A DNA stretch of 20,754 bases from JBCBJX01 sp038522735 (GTDB lineage Bacteria; Pseudomonadota; Alphaproteobacteria; Caulobacterales; Parvularculaceae). The notes under the pieces are model-generated. The model was not told the origin of the DNA and searched no databases. It saw only the letters and a program-made list of their open reading frames with translations. A program made the translations under genes and the position numbers. The stretch's first letter is position 1; every line of letters begins with the position of its first letter. Shown piece by piece: positions 15,081-20,754 of the stretch. Where the stretch lies: assembly GCA_038522735.1 (NCBI GenBank), contig JBCBJX010000054.1, forward strand, positions 1 to 20,754, written 5' to 3'.

Positions 15081-16031
15081 GTGGTCGTGGCGCTCCAAAA
15101 CCATCACTCTTTCAAGGCCGGCGCGGCCCTACACGATCCGTCCGGCGCCGACGTTCTTGAGTTCGCCCTCGCCGAGCGGCGGGAGGGGCGGGAGGCGGCG
15201 GTCGCCAGCCTCGCCCGGGTGGACGGCGCCTCGCCCCGCCGGATCGGGGCTCAGATGGCGGTCGCCGAGGACGGGCGGTTCGTCGGGTCAATTTCATCCG
15301 GGTGCGTAGAACGAGCGATAGCGGCTGAAGCGGTCGCGGCGATGGGCGCGCAACACGGGCGGTCGCTGCGCTACGGCGCGGGATCGCCCTTCCGGGACAT
15401 CATCCTTCCTTGCGGGTCAGGGATCGATATCCTGGTGTCGACGCCTCTCGACGCGGACGTGCTAGGTGCGGCTCTCGACGCTCTCAACGCGCGGCGGCCG
15501 GCCGCCCTTGATTTTGTCGCCGACGGTTGCGCCGCCGCGCACGGCGAGCCGGCGAGCGGAACCCTCCGCCGGGCCTACGTCCCGCGCACGCGCCTGGTGA
15601 TCGCAGGGGTCGGCGCGGAAACGGTCGTCCTCAGCCGCATGGCCGAGATCGCGGGCATGGAGGTCCATGTCATGCCGCCGGAGGACGAGACCCTGGAGCG
15701 GGCGGCGGGCGTGCGCACGGCGCTCCGATCGACGGCGCAGACCGACCTTCCCACGCTCGATCCGTGGTCGGCCTTCGTTCTTCTCTTCCACGACCGTGAT
15801 TGGGAGACGCCTCTGGCTGCGGAAGCCCTGAAAACCGACGCTTTTTTTACCGGCGCCGTCGGCGGCGCGCGGACGCACGCCATGCGCCGCGAGGCGCTGA
15901 AACTGGCCGGCGTTCCGGAGGGCCGGCTGGATCGCCTGCGCGGGCCCATCGGCCTCGTGCCGTCGACGCGCGATCCGTCCGCCCTCGCCGTTTCGATCCT
16001 GGCGGAGATTGTCGCAGAGCAGCCGGCGTGA
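15081..16031 (+). CDS. xdhC: XdhC-family molybdenum cofactor chaperone
   Basis: XdhC proteins bind mature, sulfurated cofactor and hand it to xanthine-dehydrogenase-family enzymes. The N-terminal XdhC/CoxI domain has GASPRRIGAQMAVAEDGRFVGSISSGCVE (residues about 49-77), where SSGCVE with its Cys is the family hallmark. The C-terminal Rossmann-like domain starts RLVIAGVGAET, with GVGAET replacing the usual GAGPH-like loop, and includes TGAVGGARTHAMRREAL and GPIGL near its end. The 316 residues are within family range. The start is a GTG with no strong ribosome site; no in-frame ATG exists until residue 59. It overlaps the next gene by 4 bases (GTGA). The client oxidoreductase is not in this window. 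Confidence 0.85.
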   Translation: MVVALQNHHSFKAGAALHDPSGADVLEFALAERREGREAAVASLARVDGASPRRIGAQMAVAEDGRFVGSISSGCVERAIAAEAVAAMGAQHGRSLRYGAGSPFRDIILPCGSGIDILVSTPLDADVLGAALDALNARRPAALDFVADGCAAAHGEPASGTLRRAYVPRTRLVIAGVGAETVVLSRMAEIAGMEVHVMPPEDETLERAAGVRTALRSTAQTDLPTLDPWSAFVLLFHDRDWETPLAAEALKTDAFFTGAVGGARTHAMRREALKLAGVPEGRLDRLRGPIGLVPSTRDPSALAVSILAEIVAEQPA

Positions 16032-16618
16032 AGCTCGCCGCCGTCCTCGCCGCCGGCGCGTCCTCCCGCTTCGGCGCCGACAAGCTCGCGGCGGATTTCG
16101 GCGGCGCGCCCGTCCTCGAACGCACCATCCGCGCCGTCGCGGCGAGCGGCGCGGACGACATCGTCTGCGTTCTGCCGCCTGGGGCCACGGACCGGATGCG
16201 CATTGCGGAGCGCTGCGGCGTGCGGACCCTTCTTAATCCGGATGCGGCCGACGGCCTCTCTTCGTCCGTCGCCCGCGCCGCAGAGGAGGCGCAGCGCGTC
16301 GGGGCGGCGGCGCTGCTCGTCGCTCTCGGCGACGCGCCGCGTGTTCCGTCGGCGCACTACGCGGCGCTGTTCGACCGGGCGGAGGCCGAGGCGGGCCTTT
16401 CCTTCACCCTCGCCCGCGACCGGCGCGGGCCGCCGGCCGTTTTCGCGGCGCGCCGGTTCGAGGACCTGACGCGCCTTAAAGGCGATCAGGGCGCGCGGGA
16501 TATGACCGCCCGCGCCCCGGCCGGCGCCGGCGTCGCCCTGGCGGATGCGCTCGCGCGCGATATCGACACGCCGGACGATCTGCGGGCGGCGCTCGCCGAT
16601 CTCGCAAAGGGCGGGTAG
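16028..16618 (+). CDS. MocA-like molybdopterin cytidylyltransferase
   Basis: A 196-residue nucleotidyltransferase. The nucleotide-binding start LAAGASSRFGADK, the NPDAADGLSSSVARA segment, LVALGDAPRVP (metal-binding Asp) and GPPAVFAARRFEDLTRLKGDQGAR match MocA, which attaches CMP to the molybdenum cofactor to make the dinucleotide form used by xanthine dehydrogenase and aldehyde oxidoreductases. MobA, which uses GTP, is the less likely alternative. Pairing with xdhC is the usual context for MocA. The GTG start overlaps the xdhC stop by 4 bases, implying translational coupling. It has the same high G+C as its neighbours. Confidence 0.82.
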   Translation: MKLAAVLAAGASSRFGADKLAADFGGAPVLERTIRAVAASGADDIVCVLPPGATDRMRIAERCGVRTLLNPDAADGLSSSVARAAEEAQRVGAAALLVALGDAPRVPSAHYAALFDRAEAEAGLSFTLARDRRGPPAVFAARRFEDLTRLKGDQGARDMTARAPAGAGVALADALARDIDTPDDLRAALADLAKGG

Positions 16619-16628
16619 GACCCGCGCC

Positions 16629-17378
16629 ATGGCCCTGCTCGCCGCCGCGTTCGCACTCACCGCGCTCCTCTACGCCCTCGCCGGCTTCGGCGGCGGATCG
16701 ACGTACACGGCGCTTCTCGTCCTCTCGGAGGTCGATTACCGCCTGCTGCCGTCGATCGCGCTCGTCTGCAACATTCTCGTCGTAGCGAACGGCGCGCGGG
16801 CGTTCCTGGCGGCGGGTCATATCCGTTTGCGGACAACCCTTCCCCTCTGCCTCGCCTCTGCGCCGGCGGCGTGGGCGGGCGGGCGGCTGTCCGTGTCCGA
16901 AACCGTGTTCGTCCCGCTCCTTGGCGCGTCTTTGCTGGTCGCGGGGGTGCTGATGTTCGTCGATGTCACGCCGGAGGCCCGGCAGCCGGCCGCGGAGCGC
17001 TCCTACGCCGCGCCGGTCGCCGTCGGCGGCGGGGTCGGGTTTCTGTCGGGGCTGGTCGGGATCGGCGGCGGCGTCTTCCTCGCGCCGTTCCTCCACCTCG
17101 TCCGCTGGGCCGGCGCGCAGGAGATCGCGGGGACGGCGAGCGTCTTCATCCTGATCAACTCGATCGCCGGGCTCGCGGGCCAGCTGATGAAGCTGGGCGC
17201 CCTCGGCGAACTGGAAGCCGCCGCCCGCTTCTGGCCGCTGCCCCTCGCGGTCGTCGTCGGCGGCGCGGCGGGGAGCTTCCTCGGCGCCCGGCGGCTCGCC
17301 CCGGCCGCCGTGAAGCGGGTCACCGGCGTCCTCATCCTGCTGGTCGCCGCGCGGCTGCTCTGGAGGTCGGTCGCATGA
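16629..17378 (+). CDS. TSUP (TauE/SafE) family membrane permease
   Basis: A 249-residue integral membrane protein with about eight hydrophobic segments. The two-fold repeat typical of TSUP carriers is visible: AGFGGGSTYTALLVL (about 18-32) in the first half and GLVGIGGGVFLAPFL in the second. TSUP members move small anions such as sulfite, sulfoacetate or related compounds. The gene begins 10 bases after the MocA-like gene and its stop overlaps the start of the ModE-like gene (ATGA), so it is firmly inside the Moco operon. A molybdate or sulfur-oxyanion substrate is an inference from position, not from residues. No modABC transporter genes are visible in the window. Confidence 0.82.
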   Translation: MALLAAAFALTALLYALAGFGGGSTYTALLVLSEVDYRLLPSIALVCNILVVANGARAFLAAGHIRLRTTLPLCLASAPAAWAGGRLSVSETVFVPLLGASLLVAGVLMFVDVTPEARQPAAERSYAAPVAVGGGVGFLSGLVGIGGGVFLAPFLHLVRWAGAQEIAGTASVFILINSIAGLAGQLMKLGALGELEAAARFWPLPLAVVVGGAAGSFLGARRLAPAAVKRVTGVLILLVAARLLWRSVA

Positions 17379-17716
17379 GCGGCGATGCGGCCCGCCTCAG
17401 CATCCGGATCGACCTTCCGGACGGGCGGCGGTTCGGCCCCGGCATGGCGGCGCTCCTCGCGGCGATCGCGGAGGCGGGCTCCATCGCCGGCGCGGCGCGA
17501 TCGCTTCAGATGTCCTACGCCCGGGCCTGGCGTCTCGTCGACGCCATGAACGGGCTCTTCTCCGCCCCCCTCGTTGAGACGCGTCAGGGCGGTTCGGCCC
17601 GCGGCGGCGCGGCCCTGACGGTGGCGGGGGAGAGGGCGCTCGTGCTCTATCGCGAGGTGGCGGCGACGGCCGAAAAACGCGCGGCCGGGAGCCTGCGCGC
17701 CTTGCGCGACCTCTAG
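17375..17716 (+). CDS. ModE-like winged-helix protein lacking a molybdate-binding domain
   Basis: 113 residues that correspond to the DNA-binding half of ModE (LysR-type winged helix): AALLAAIAEAGSIAGAARSLQMSYARAWRLVDAMN, then LVETRQGGSARGGAALTVAGERAL as the wing. Full ModE is about 260 residues with two molybdate-binding TOBE/Mop domains; these are absent and the stop falls right after the helix region, so the protein cannot bind molybdate in the usual way. Such stand-alone domains are known in bacteria. It overlaps the permease gene by 4 bases and precedes a ModE-box-like site before moaA. The reading frame is open far upstream through the permease gene, but that is coincidental and the ATG is the sensible start. 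Confidence 0.82.
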   Translation: MSGDAARLSIRIDLPDGRRFGPGMAALLAAIAEAGSIAGAARSLQMSYARAWRLVDAMNGLFSAPLVETRQGGSARGGAALTVAGERALVLYREVAATAEKRAAGSLRALRDL

Positions 17717-17729
17717 GTCGGGCTGGCCC

Positions 17730-17753
17730 CGTTATCTCCCACAGGATATAACG
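17730..17753. promoter_or_regulatory. ModE-box-like dyad upstream of moaA
   Basis: CGTTAT (17730-17735) and ATAACG (17748-17753) are perfect inverted halves 12 bases apart. Extending by two bases each side of the gap gives CGTTATCT and ATATAACG, seven of eight matching. As I recall it, the E. coli ModE site (CGCTATATA, six bases, TATATAACG) has the same half-site sequence at the right end and the same 12-base distance. It lies between the modE-like gene and moaA, ending 5 bases before the moaA ATG. Confidence 0.65.
17747..17752 (+). promoter_or_regulatory. Candidate -10 element (TATAAC) of moaA
   Basis: TATAAC matches the -10 consensus at five of six positions and lies inside the ModE-box-like dyad. 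Its last base is 7 bases before the A of the moaA ATG, so transcription could start at the start codon. The -35 region (about 17724-17729, TGGCCC) is poor, which would suit an activator-dependent promoter. Confidence 0.45.
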
Positions 17754-17758
17754 CCCCC

Positions 17759-18829
17759 ATGGTTCTTCTCGACGCCCGCTCGCCCGGCCTGTCCGACGAC
17801 GACCCGTCGCCCGCGACCCGCGGCGACCGCCGGGCGCTCGTCGATCCCTTCGGCCGGGCGATCACCTATCTGCGGCTGTCGGTGACGGACCGCTGCGACC
17901 TCCGCTGCACCTACTGCATGGCCGAGCGGATGACGTTCCTGCCGAAGCGGGAGGTGCTGAGCCTTGAGGAACTCGACCGGCTGGCGACCGCCTTCATCGC
18001 GACGGGCGTGCGCAAGCTGCGGCTCACCGGCGGCGAGCCGCTGGTGCGCAAAGGCGTGATCGAGCTAATCGAAGAGCTCGGCCGGCATCTGAGGACCGGC
18101 GCCCTCGAGGAACTCACCCTGACGACCAACGGCACGCATCTCGCACAGCATGCGGAGCGTCTCGCCCGCGCCGGCGTGCGCCGGGTGAACGTCTCCATCG
18201 ATTCCCTCGACCGGGAGACCTACGCCCGCATCGCCCGGCGCGACGTCCTCGCGGACGCCCTCGATGGGATCGCGGCGGCGCAGGCCGCCAGCCTCGCGGT
18301 GAAAACGAACGCGGTCGCCCTGAAGCGCGACAACGCCGCGGAGCTTCCCGCCATGATCGAATGGGCGCATGCGCGCGGGATCGACTTCACGATCATTGAG
18401 GCGATGCCCATGGGCGAGATCGAAGAGGACCGGTTCGACCAGTATGTTCCGCTGACGGAGATCCGTGCGGATCTCGAAAAACGCTGGACGCTGACGCCCC
18501 TCGCCTACCGCACGGGCGGGCCGTCGCGCTATGTGCGCGTGGAGGAGACGGGCGGCCGCCTCGGCTTCATCACGCCGATGAGCCACAATTTCTGCGAGAT
18601 GTGCAACCGCGTCCGCGTCACCTGCACGGGCCGGCTCTATATGTGTCTCGGCCAGGAGGATGATGCGGACCTGCGCGTCGTCATGCGGACGCACCCGGAC
18701 GATAACGCGCCGCTCCTCGCCGCCATCGAAGAGGCGATCGGGCGCAAGCCGAAGGGGCATGATTTCGTCATCGACCGGAAAGGCGCCCCGCCCGCCTCGC
18801 CCCGCCACATGTCCGTGACCGGAGGCTGA
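17759..18829 (+). CDS. moaA: GTP 3',8-cyclase MoaA
   Basis: Radical SAM enzyme that, with MoaC, converts GTP to cyclic pyranopterin monophosphate, the first step of molybdenum cofactor synthesis. The 356-residue product has the N-terminal SAM cluster motif CDLRCTYC (CX3CX2C), the GGEPL SAM-binding motif, and the C-terminal second iron-sulfur cluster Cys residues in NFCEMCNRVRVTCTGRLYMCLG. It ends in the essential Gly-Gly (MSVTGG). The N-terminus carries about 25 variable residues before LVDPFGRAITYLRLS. Ribosome site support is weak (AGGATA about 10 bases upstream), and a leaderless transcript is possible. It starts the moaA-D-E-B-C-moeA run; moaD follows after 3 bases. Confidence 0.96.
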   Translation: MVLLDARSPGLSDDDPSPATRGDRRALVDPFGRAITYLRLSVTDRCDLRCTYCMAERMTFLPKREVLSLEELDRLATAFIATGVRKLRLTGGEPLVRKGVIELIEELGRHLRTGALEELTLTTNGTHLAQHAERLARAGVRRVNVSIDSLDRETYARIARRDVLADALDGIAAAQAASLAVKTNAVALKRDNAAELPAMIEWAHARGIDFTIIEAMPMGEIEEDRFDQYVPLTEIRADLEKRWTLTPLAYRTGGPSRYVRVEETGGRLGFITPMSHNFCEMCNRVRVTCTGRLYMCLGQEDDADLRVVMRTHPDDNAPLLAAIEEAIGRKPKGHDFVIDRKGAPPASPRHMSVTGG

Positions 18830-18832
18830 GAG

Positions 18833-19078
18833 ATGGCGCGGCTTCTTTATTACGGTCCCCTTTCCGACCTGGCCGAGAGCGGCGATGTCGCCCTGCCCGA
18901 CGCCGTGCGCGACACCGGCGCCCTCGTCGACTGGCTTGCGGCGGAGGACGCCGCGCTCGGCGAGGCGCTTCGCTCGCGCCGGGTGCGGATCATCGTCAAT
19001 GATGTCGTCGCGACAGGCGCGCACCCGGTCACGGACGCGGACGAAATCGGCTTCCTGCCGCCGTTTTCAGGCGGGTGA
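18833..19078 (+). CDS. moaD: Molybdopterin synthase small subunit MoaD
   Basis: Ubiquitin-like sulfur carrier of molybdopterin synthase; its C-terminal Gly-Gly is adenylylated and then thiocarboxylated by an MoeB-type enzyme. The 81-residue length is typical, the protein ends PPFSGG, and the RVRIIVNDVVA and DADEIGFLPP segments match the family. GGAGG lies 7-8 bases before the ATG and it begins 3 bases after moaA. Its stop overlaps the moaE GTG start by 4 bases. No moeB is visible in the window. Confidence 0.94.
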   Translation: MARLLYYGPLSDLAESGDVALPDAVRDTGALVDWLAAEDAALGEALRSRRVRIIVNDVVATGAHPVTDADEIGFLPPFSGG

Positions 19079-19539
19079 GCGCGCTTATAATTACCGTCGG
19101 CCTCGAGGCCGAACCGTTCTCGCCCGAAGAAGCGGCGGCGCGCTTTCGTAGGTCTGCGGAGGGAGCCGGCGCGATCGTCCATTTTATCGGTCTCGTGCGC
19201 GACAGCGCGTCCAGCGAGGCGGTGCGCGGCCTCTTTCTTCAGCATGCGCCTGGGCTGACCCTGCGGACGATTGAGAAGTTCGGTATCGAGGCCGCCGAAC
19301 GCTGGCACCTTCAGCGTGCCGATATCATACACCGGATCGGCGAAGTCGGCCCCGGCGAGCCGATCGTTTTCGTCGCGACCGCCGCCGCGCATCGGCGCGC
19401 GGCCTTTGAGGGAGCGGATTTTCTGATGGACCACCTGAAATCCGAGGCGCCGTTCTGGAAGAAAGAGCGTCGCGCGAGCGGCGACGTCTGGATCGAGCCG
19501 CGGGCGGAGGATTACGCGGACAAGGCCCGCTGGACCTGA
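19075..19539 (+). CDS. moaE: Molybdopterin synthase large subunit MoaE
   Basis: Forms the heterotetrameric synthase with MoaD and converts cPMP to molybdopterin by inserting two sulfurs. The 154 residues include the family motifs IVHFIGLVRD, the HRIGEVGPGEPIVFVATAAAHR stretch and FLMDHLKSEAPFWKKE with the conserved catalytic Lys residues. The DLKxxxPIWKKE-like motif here reads LKSEAPFWKKE. The start is a GTG that overlaps the moaD stop (GTGA), so translation is coupled. It is part of the same operon as moaA and moaB. Confidence 0.95.
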   Translation: MSALIITVGLEAEPFSPEEAAARFRRSAEGAGAIVHFIGLVRDSASSEAVRGLFLQHAPGLTLRTIEKFGIEAAERWHLQRADIIHRIGEVGPGEPIVFVATAAAHRRAAFEGADFLMDHLKSEAPFWKKERRASGDVWIEPRAEDYADKARWT

Positions 19540-19552
19540 AAGGAGCCGAGCG

Positions 19553-20083
19553 ATGTTCGGGATCAACGAAAGCCTACCCTTCCACCCGGTGCGGATCGCC
19601 GTCCTCACGGTGTCCGATACGCGGGATCTGGAGACGGATACGTCCGGCGCGACCCTCGCAGGCCGGATCGAGGGAGCGGGGCACGCCCTCGCCGACCGCA
19701 AGATCGTTCCGGACGACAAGGCCGCCATCCGCGCGCAGGTCTCCGCGTGGATCGCAGACGAGCAAGTGGACGTCGTGATCACCACCGGCGGCACCGGGCT
19801 CACGGGGCGGGACGTGACGCCGGAAGCGATCGAACCGCTCTTCGACAAGACGATCGACGGCTTCGCGGTCATCTTCCATCAGGTCAGCTATGAAAGCGTC
19901 GGGCTCTCGACGCTCCAGTCGCGCGCCTGCGCCGGACTTGCTCAGGGCACGTTCATCTTCTGTCTGCCGGGCTCGAACGGCGCGGTGAAGGATGGCTGGG
20001 ACAAGGTGATCGCCCTGCAGCTCGACAGCCGGCACAAGCCCTGCAACCTGGTCGAGCTGATGCCGCGCCTGCAGGAGGTCTGA
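19553..20083 (+). CDS. moaB: Molybdopterin adenylyltransferase MoaB/Mog-type
   Basis: Adenylylates molybdopterin before molybdate insertion by MoeA. The 176 residues contain the MoaB/Mog core: RIAVLTVSDTRDLETDTSG near the start, the substrate-binding VVITTGGTGLTGRDVTPEAI, and FCLPGSNGAVKDGWDKVIALQL near the end. Length and position favour MoaB over Mog, although the two are hard to separate by motif and the symbol covers both. AAAGGAG lies about 8 bases before the ATG, a strong ribosome site. It lies 13 bases after moaE, and moaC follows after 3 bases. Confidence 0.9.
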   Translation: MFGINESLPFHPVRIAVLTVSDTRDLETDTSGATLAGRIEGAGHALADRKIVPDDKAAIRAQVSAWIADEQVDVVITTGGTGLTGRDVTPEAIEPLFDKTIDGFAVIFHQVSYESVGLSTLQSRACAGLAQGTFIFCLPGSNGAVKDGWDKVIALQLDSRHKPCNLVELMPRLQEV

Positions 20084-20086
20084 GCC

Positions 20087-20572
20087 ATGGGCGACCGCCT
20101 CACCCATTTCGACGACGACGGACGGGCGCGGATGGTCGACGTCTCGGCGAAGGACGTCACCGAACGGCGGGCCGTCGCCGTCGGCGCCGTACGCATGGAA
20201 GCGGCGACGCTCGAAAAGGCTCTCGCAGGGGAAACCAGGAAGGGCGATGTACGGACGGTCGCAGAGATCGCCGGCGTCATGGGCGCGAAACGGACGAGCG
20301 ATCTCATTCCCATGTGCCATCCTCTCCCCCTCTCCTCTATCAAGGTGCGGATCGAACCGGACGCGGCGCTCCCCGGCTTTCGGGTCGAAGCGATTGCGAA
20401 GACCGTCGGCAAAACAGGCGTGGAGATGGAGGCGCTGACAGCCGTCTCGACCGCCTGCCTCACGGTCTACGACATGCTGAAGGCGGCCGACCGCACCATG
20501 ACGATCGAGGGCGTGACGCTGATGGAGAAGTCCGGCGGCGCCTCCGGCGACTGGTCCCGCGGCGCGAAATGA
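20087..20572 (+). CDS. moaC: Cyclic pyranopterin monophosphate synthase MoaC
   Basis: Turns the MoaA product (3',8-cyclo-GTP) into cPMP. The 161 residues match the family length. Conserved blocks are visible: MVDVSAKDVTERRAVA, the catalytic-site KRTSDLIPMCHPLPL, TGVEMEALTAVSTACLTVYDMLKAADR, and the end motif EGVTLMEKSGGASGDW. AGGAGG about 8 bases upstream spans the end of moaB and sets the ATG. Its stop overlaps the moeA start (ATGA), so MoeA is translationally coupled. Confidence 0.97.
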   Translation: MGDRLTHFDDDGRARMVDVSAKDVTERRAVAVGAVRMEAATLEKALAGETRKGDVRTVAEIAGVMGAKRTSDLIPMCHPLPLSSIKVRIEPDAALPGFRVEAIAKTVGKTGVEMEALTAVSTACLTVYDMLKAADRTMTIEGVTLMEKSGGASGDWSRGAK

Positions 20573-20754
20573 GCGGGCTCATCACCTATGACGAGGCGCT
20601 GGCGCGCCTCACCGCGGACATCGCGCCGCTCGACGCGGAGACCGTCGCCCTCACCGAGGCGTGCGGACGAACCCTTGCGGAGCCTGTCGTCGCGACGCGC
20701 GCCCAACCGCCCGAGGCCCTCTCGGCGATGGACGGCTACGCGGTGCGCAGCGAC
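20569..20754 (+). CDS. moeA: Molybdopterin molybdenumtransferase MoeA, cut by the window edge
   Basis: Inserts molybdate into adenylylated molybdopterin. Only the first 62 residues are present; the frame runs open to the edge. MSGLITYDEALARLTADI at the start and PPEALSAMDGYAVRS at the end are the standard N-terminal motifs of MoeA. The ATG overlaps the moaC stop (ATGA). The sequence is too short to tell MoeA from paralogues in the same family, but the context in a moa cluster makes MoeA much the more likely. Confidence 0.88.
   Translation, partial: MSGLITYDEALARLTADIAPLDAETVALTEACGRTLAEPVVATRAQPPEALSAMDGYAVRSD

Noticed and set aside
16871..17374. Possible fusion of the ModE-like frame with sequence upstream
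   Set aside because: The frame is open because of G+C bias inside the permease gene. The translated extension is Arg/Gly-rich with no domain, while the ATG at 17375 starts a clean winged helix.
1..20754. CRISPR arrays, transposase genes, integrase or phage structural genes
   Set aside because: I saw no regularly spaced direct repeats and no recognisable transposase, integrase or phage protein in any frame read.

Overview
The window is about 65-70% G+C (estimated by eye) and gene-dense. It comes from a proteobacterium, most likely an alphaproteobacterium. The clues are a type II DAHP synthase, a glutathione reductase with a CVIRGC redox site, an MBL hydrolase with a signal peptide, a winged-helix/TPR membrane protein, and intergenic palindromes of a kind common in that class. 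A marine Parvularculales, Caulobacterales or Maricaulales relative is a guess; nothing in the window fixes the genus.

Layout. (1) 1-6300: the 5' part of a type II DAHP synthase gene (minus strand, cut by the left edge), a divergent exported metallo-beta-lactamase-fold hydrolase, then on the minus strand a secreted VWA protein with a PEP-CTERM-like tail, a winged-helix/TM/TPR regulator and an AlkA-like DNA glycosylase. (2) 6279-8780: a small exported protein with its own promoter, operator-like palindrome and terminator, then glutathione reductase and an exported hypothetical protein. (3) 8833-13831: rpiA, glmS and glmU on the minus strand, interrupted by two palindromic intergenic elements, and a divergent gph. 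glmU and glmS supply UDP-GlcNAc for the envelope; rpiA and gph are central carbon housekeeping. (4) 13841-15043: a small conserved-looking protein, a divergent XRE/S24-like repressor whose intergenic region holds three palindromes, and tRNA-Val(CAC). (5) 15081-20754: a 5.7-kb plus-strand molybdenum cofactor cluster, xdhC - mocA-like - TSUP permease - modE-like HTH - moaA - moaD - moaE - moaB - moaC - moeA (cut by the right edge).

How the last block works: MoaA and MoaC make cPMP, MoaD and MoaE convert it to molybdopterin, MoaB adenylylates it and MoeA inserts molybdate. A MocA-like enzyme would then add CMP, and XdhC would carry the cofactor to a xanthine-oxidase-family enzyme that is not in the window. 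Many genes overlap by 4 bases (GTGA or ATGA), so they are probably co-transcribed. A ModE-box-like dyad with the spacing recalled for the E. coli site lies between the modE-like gene and moaA and contains a TATAAC -10 element placed so that moaA could be leaderless.

Most of the window is ordinary core genome. The regions most worth a second look are the Moco cluster's regulation and its TSUP permease, and the repressor/operator region beside the tRNA gene.
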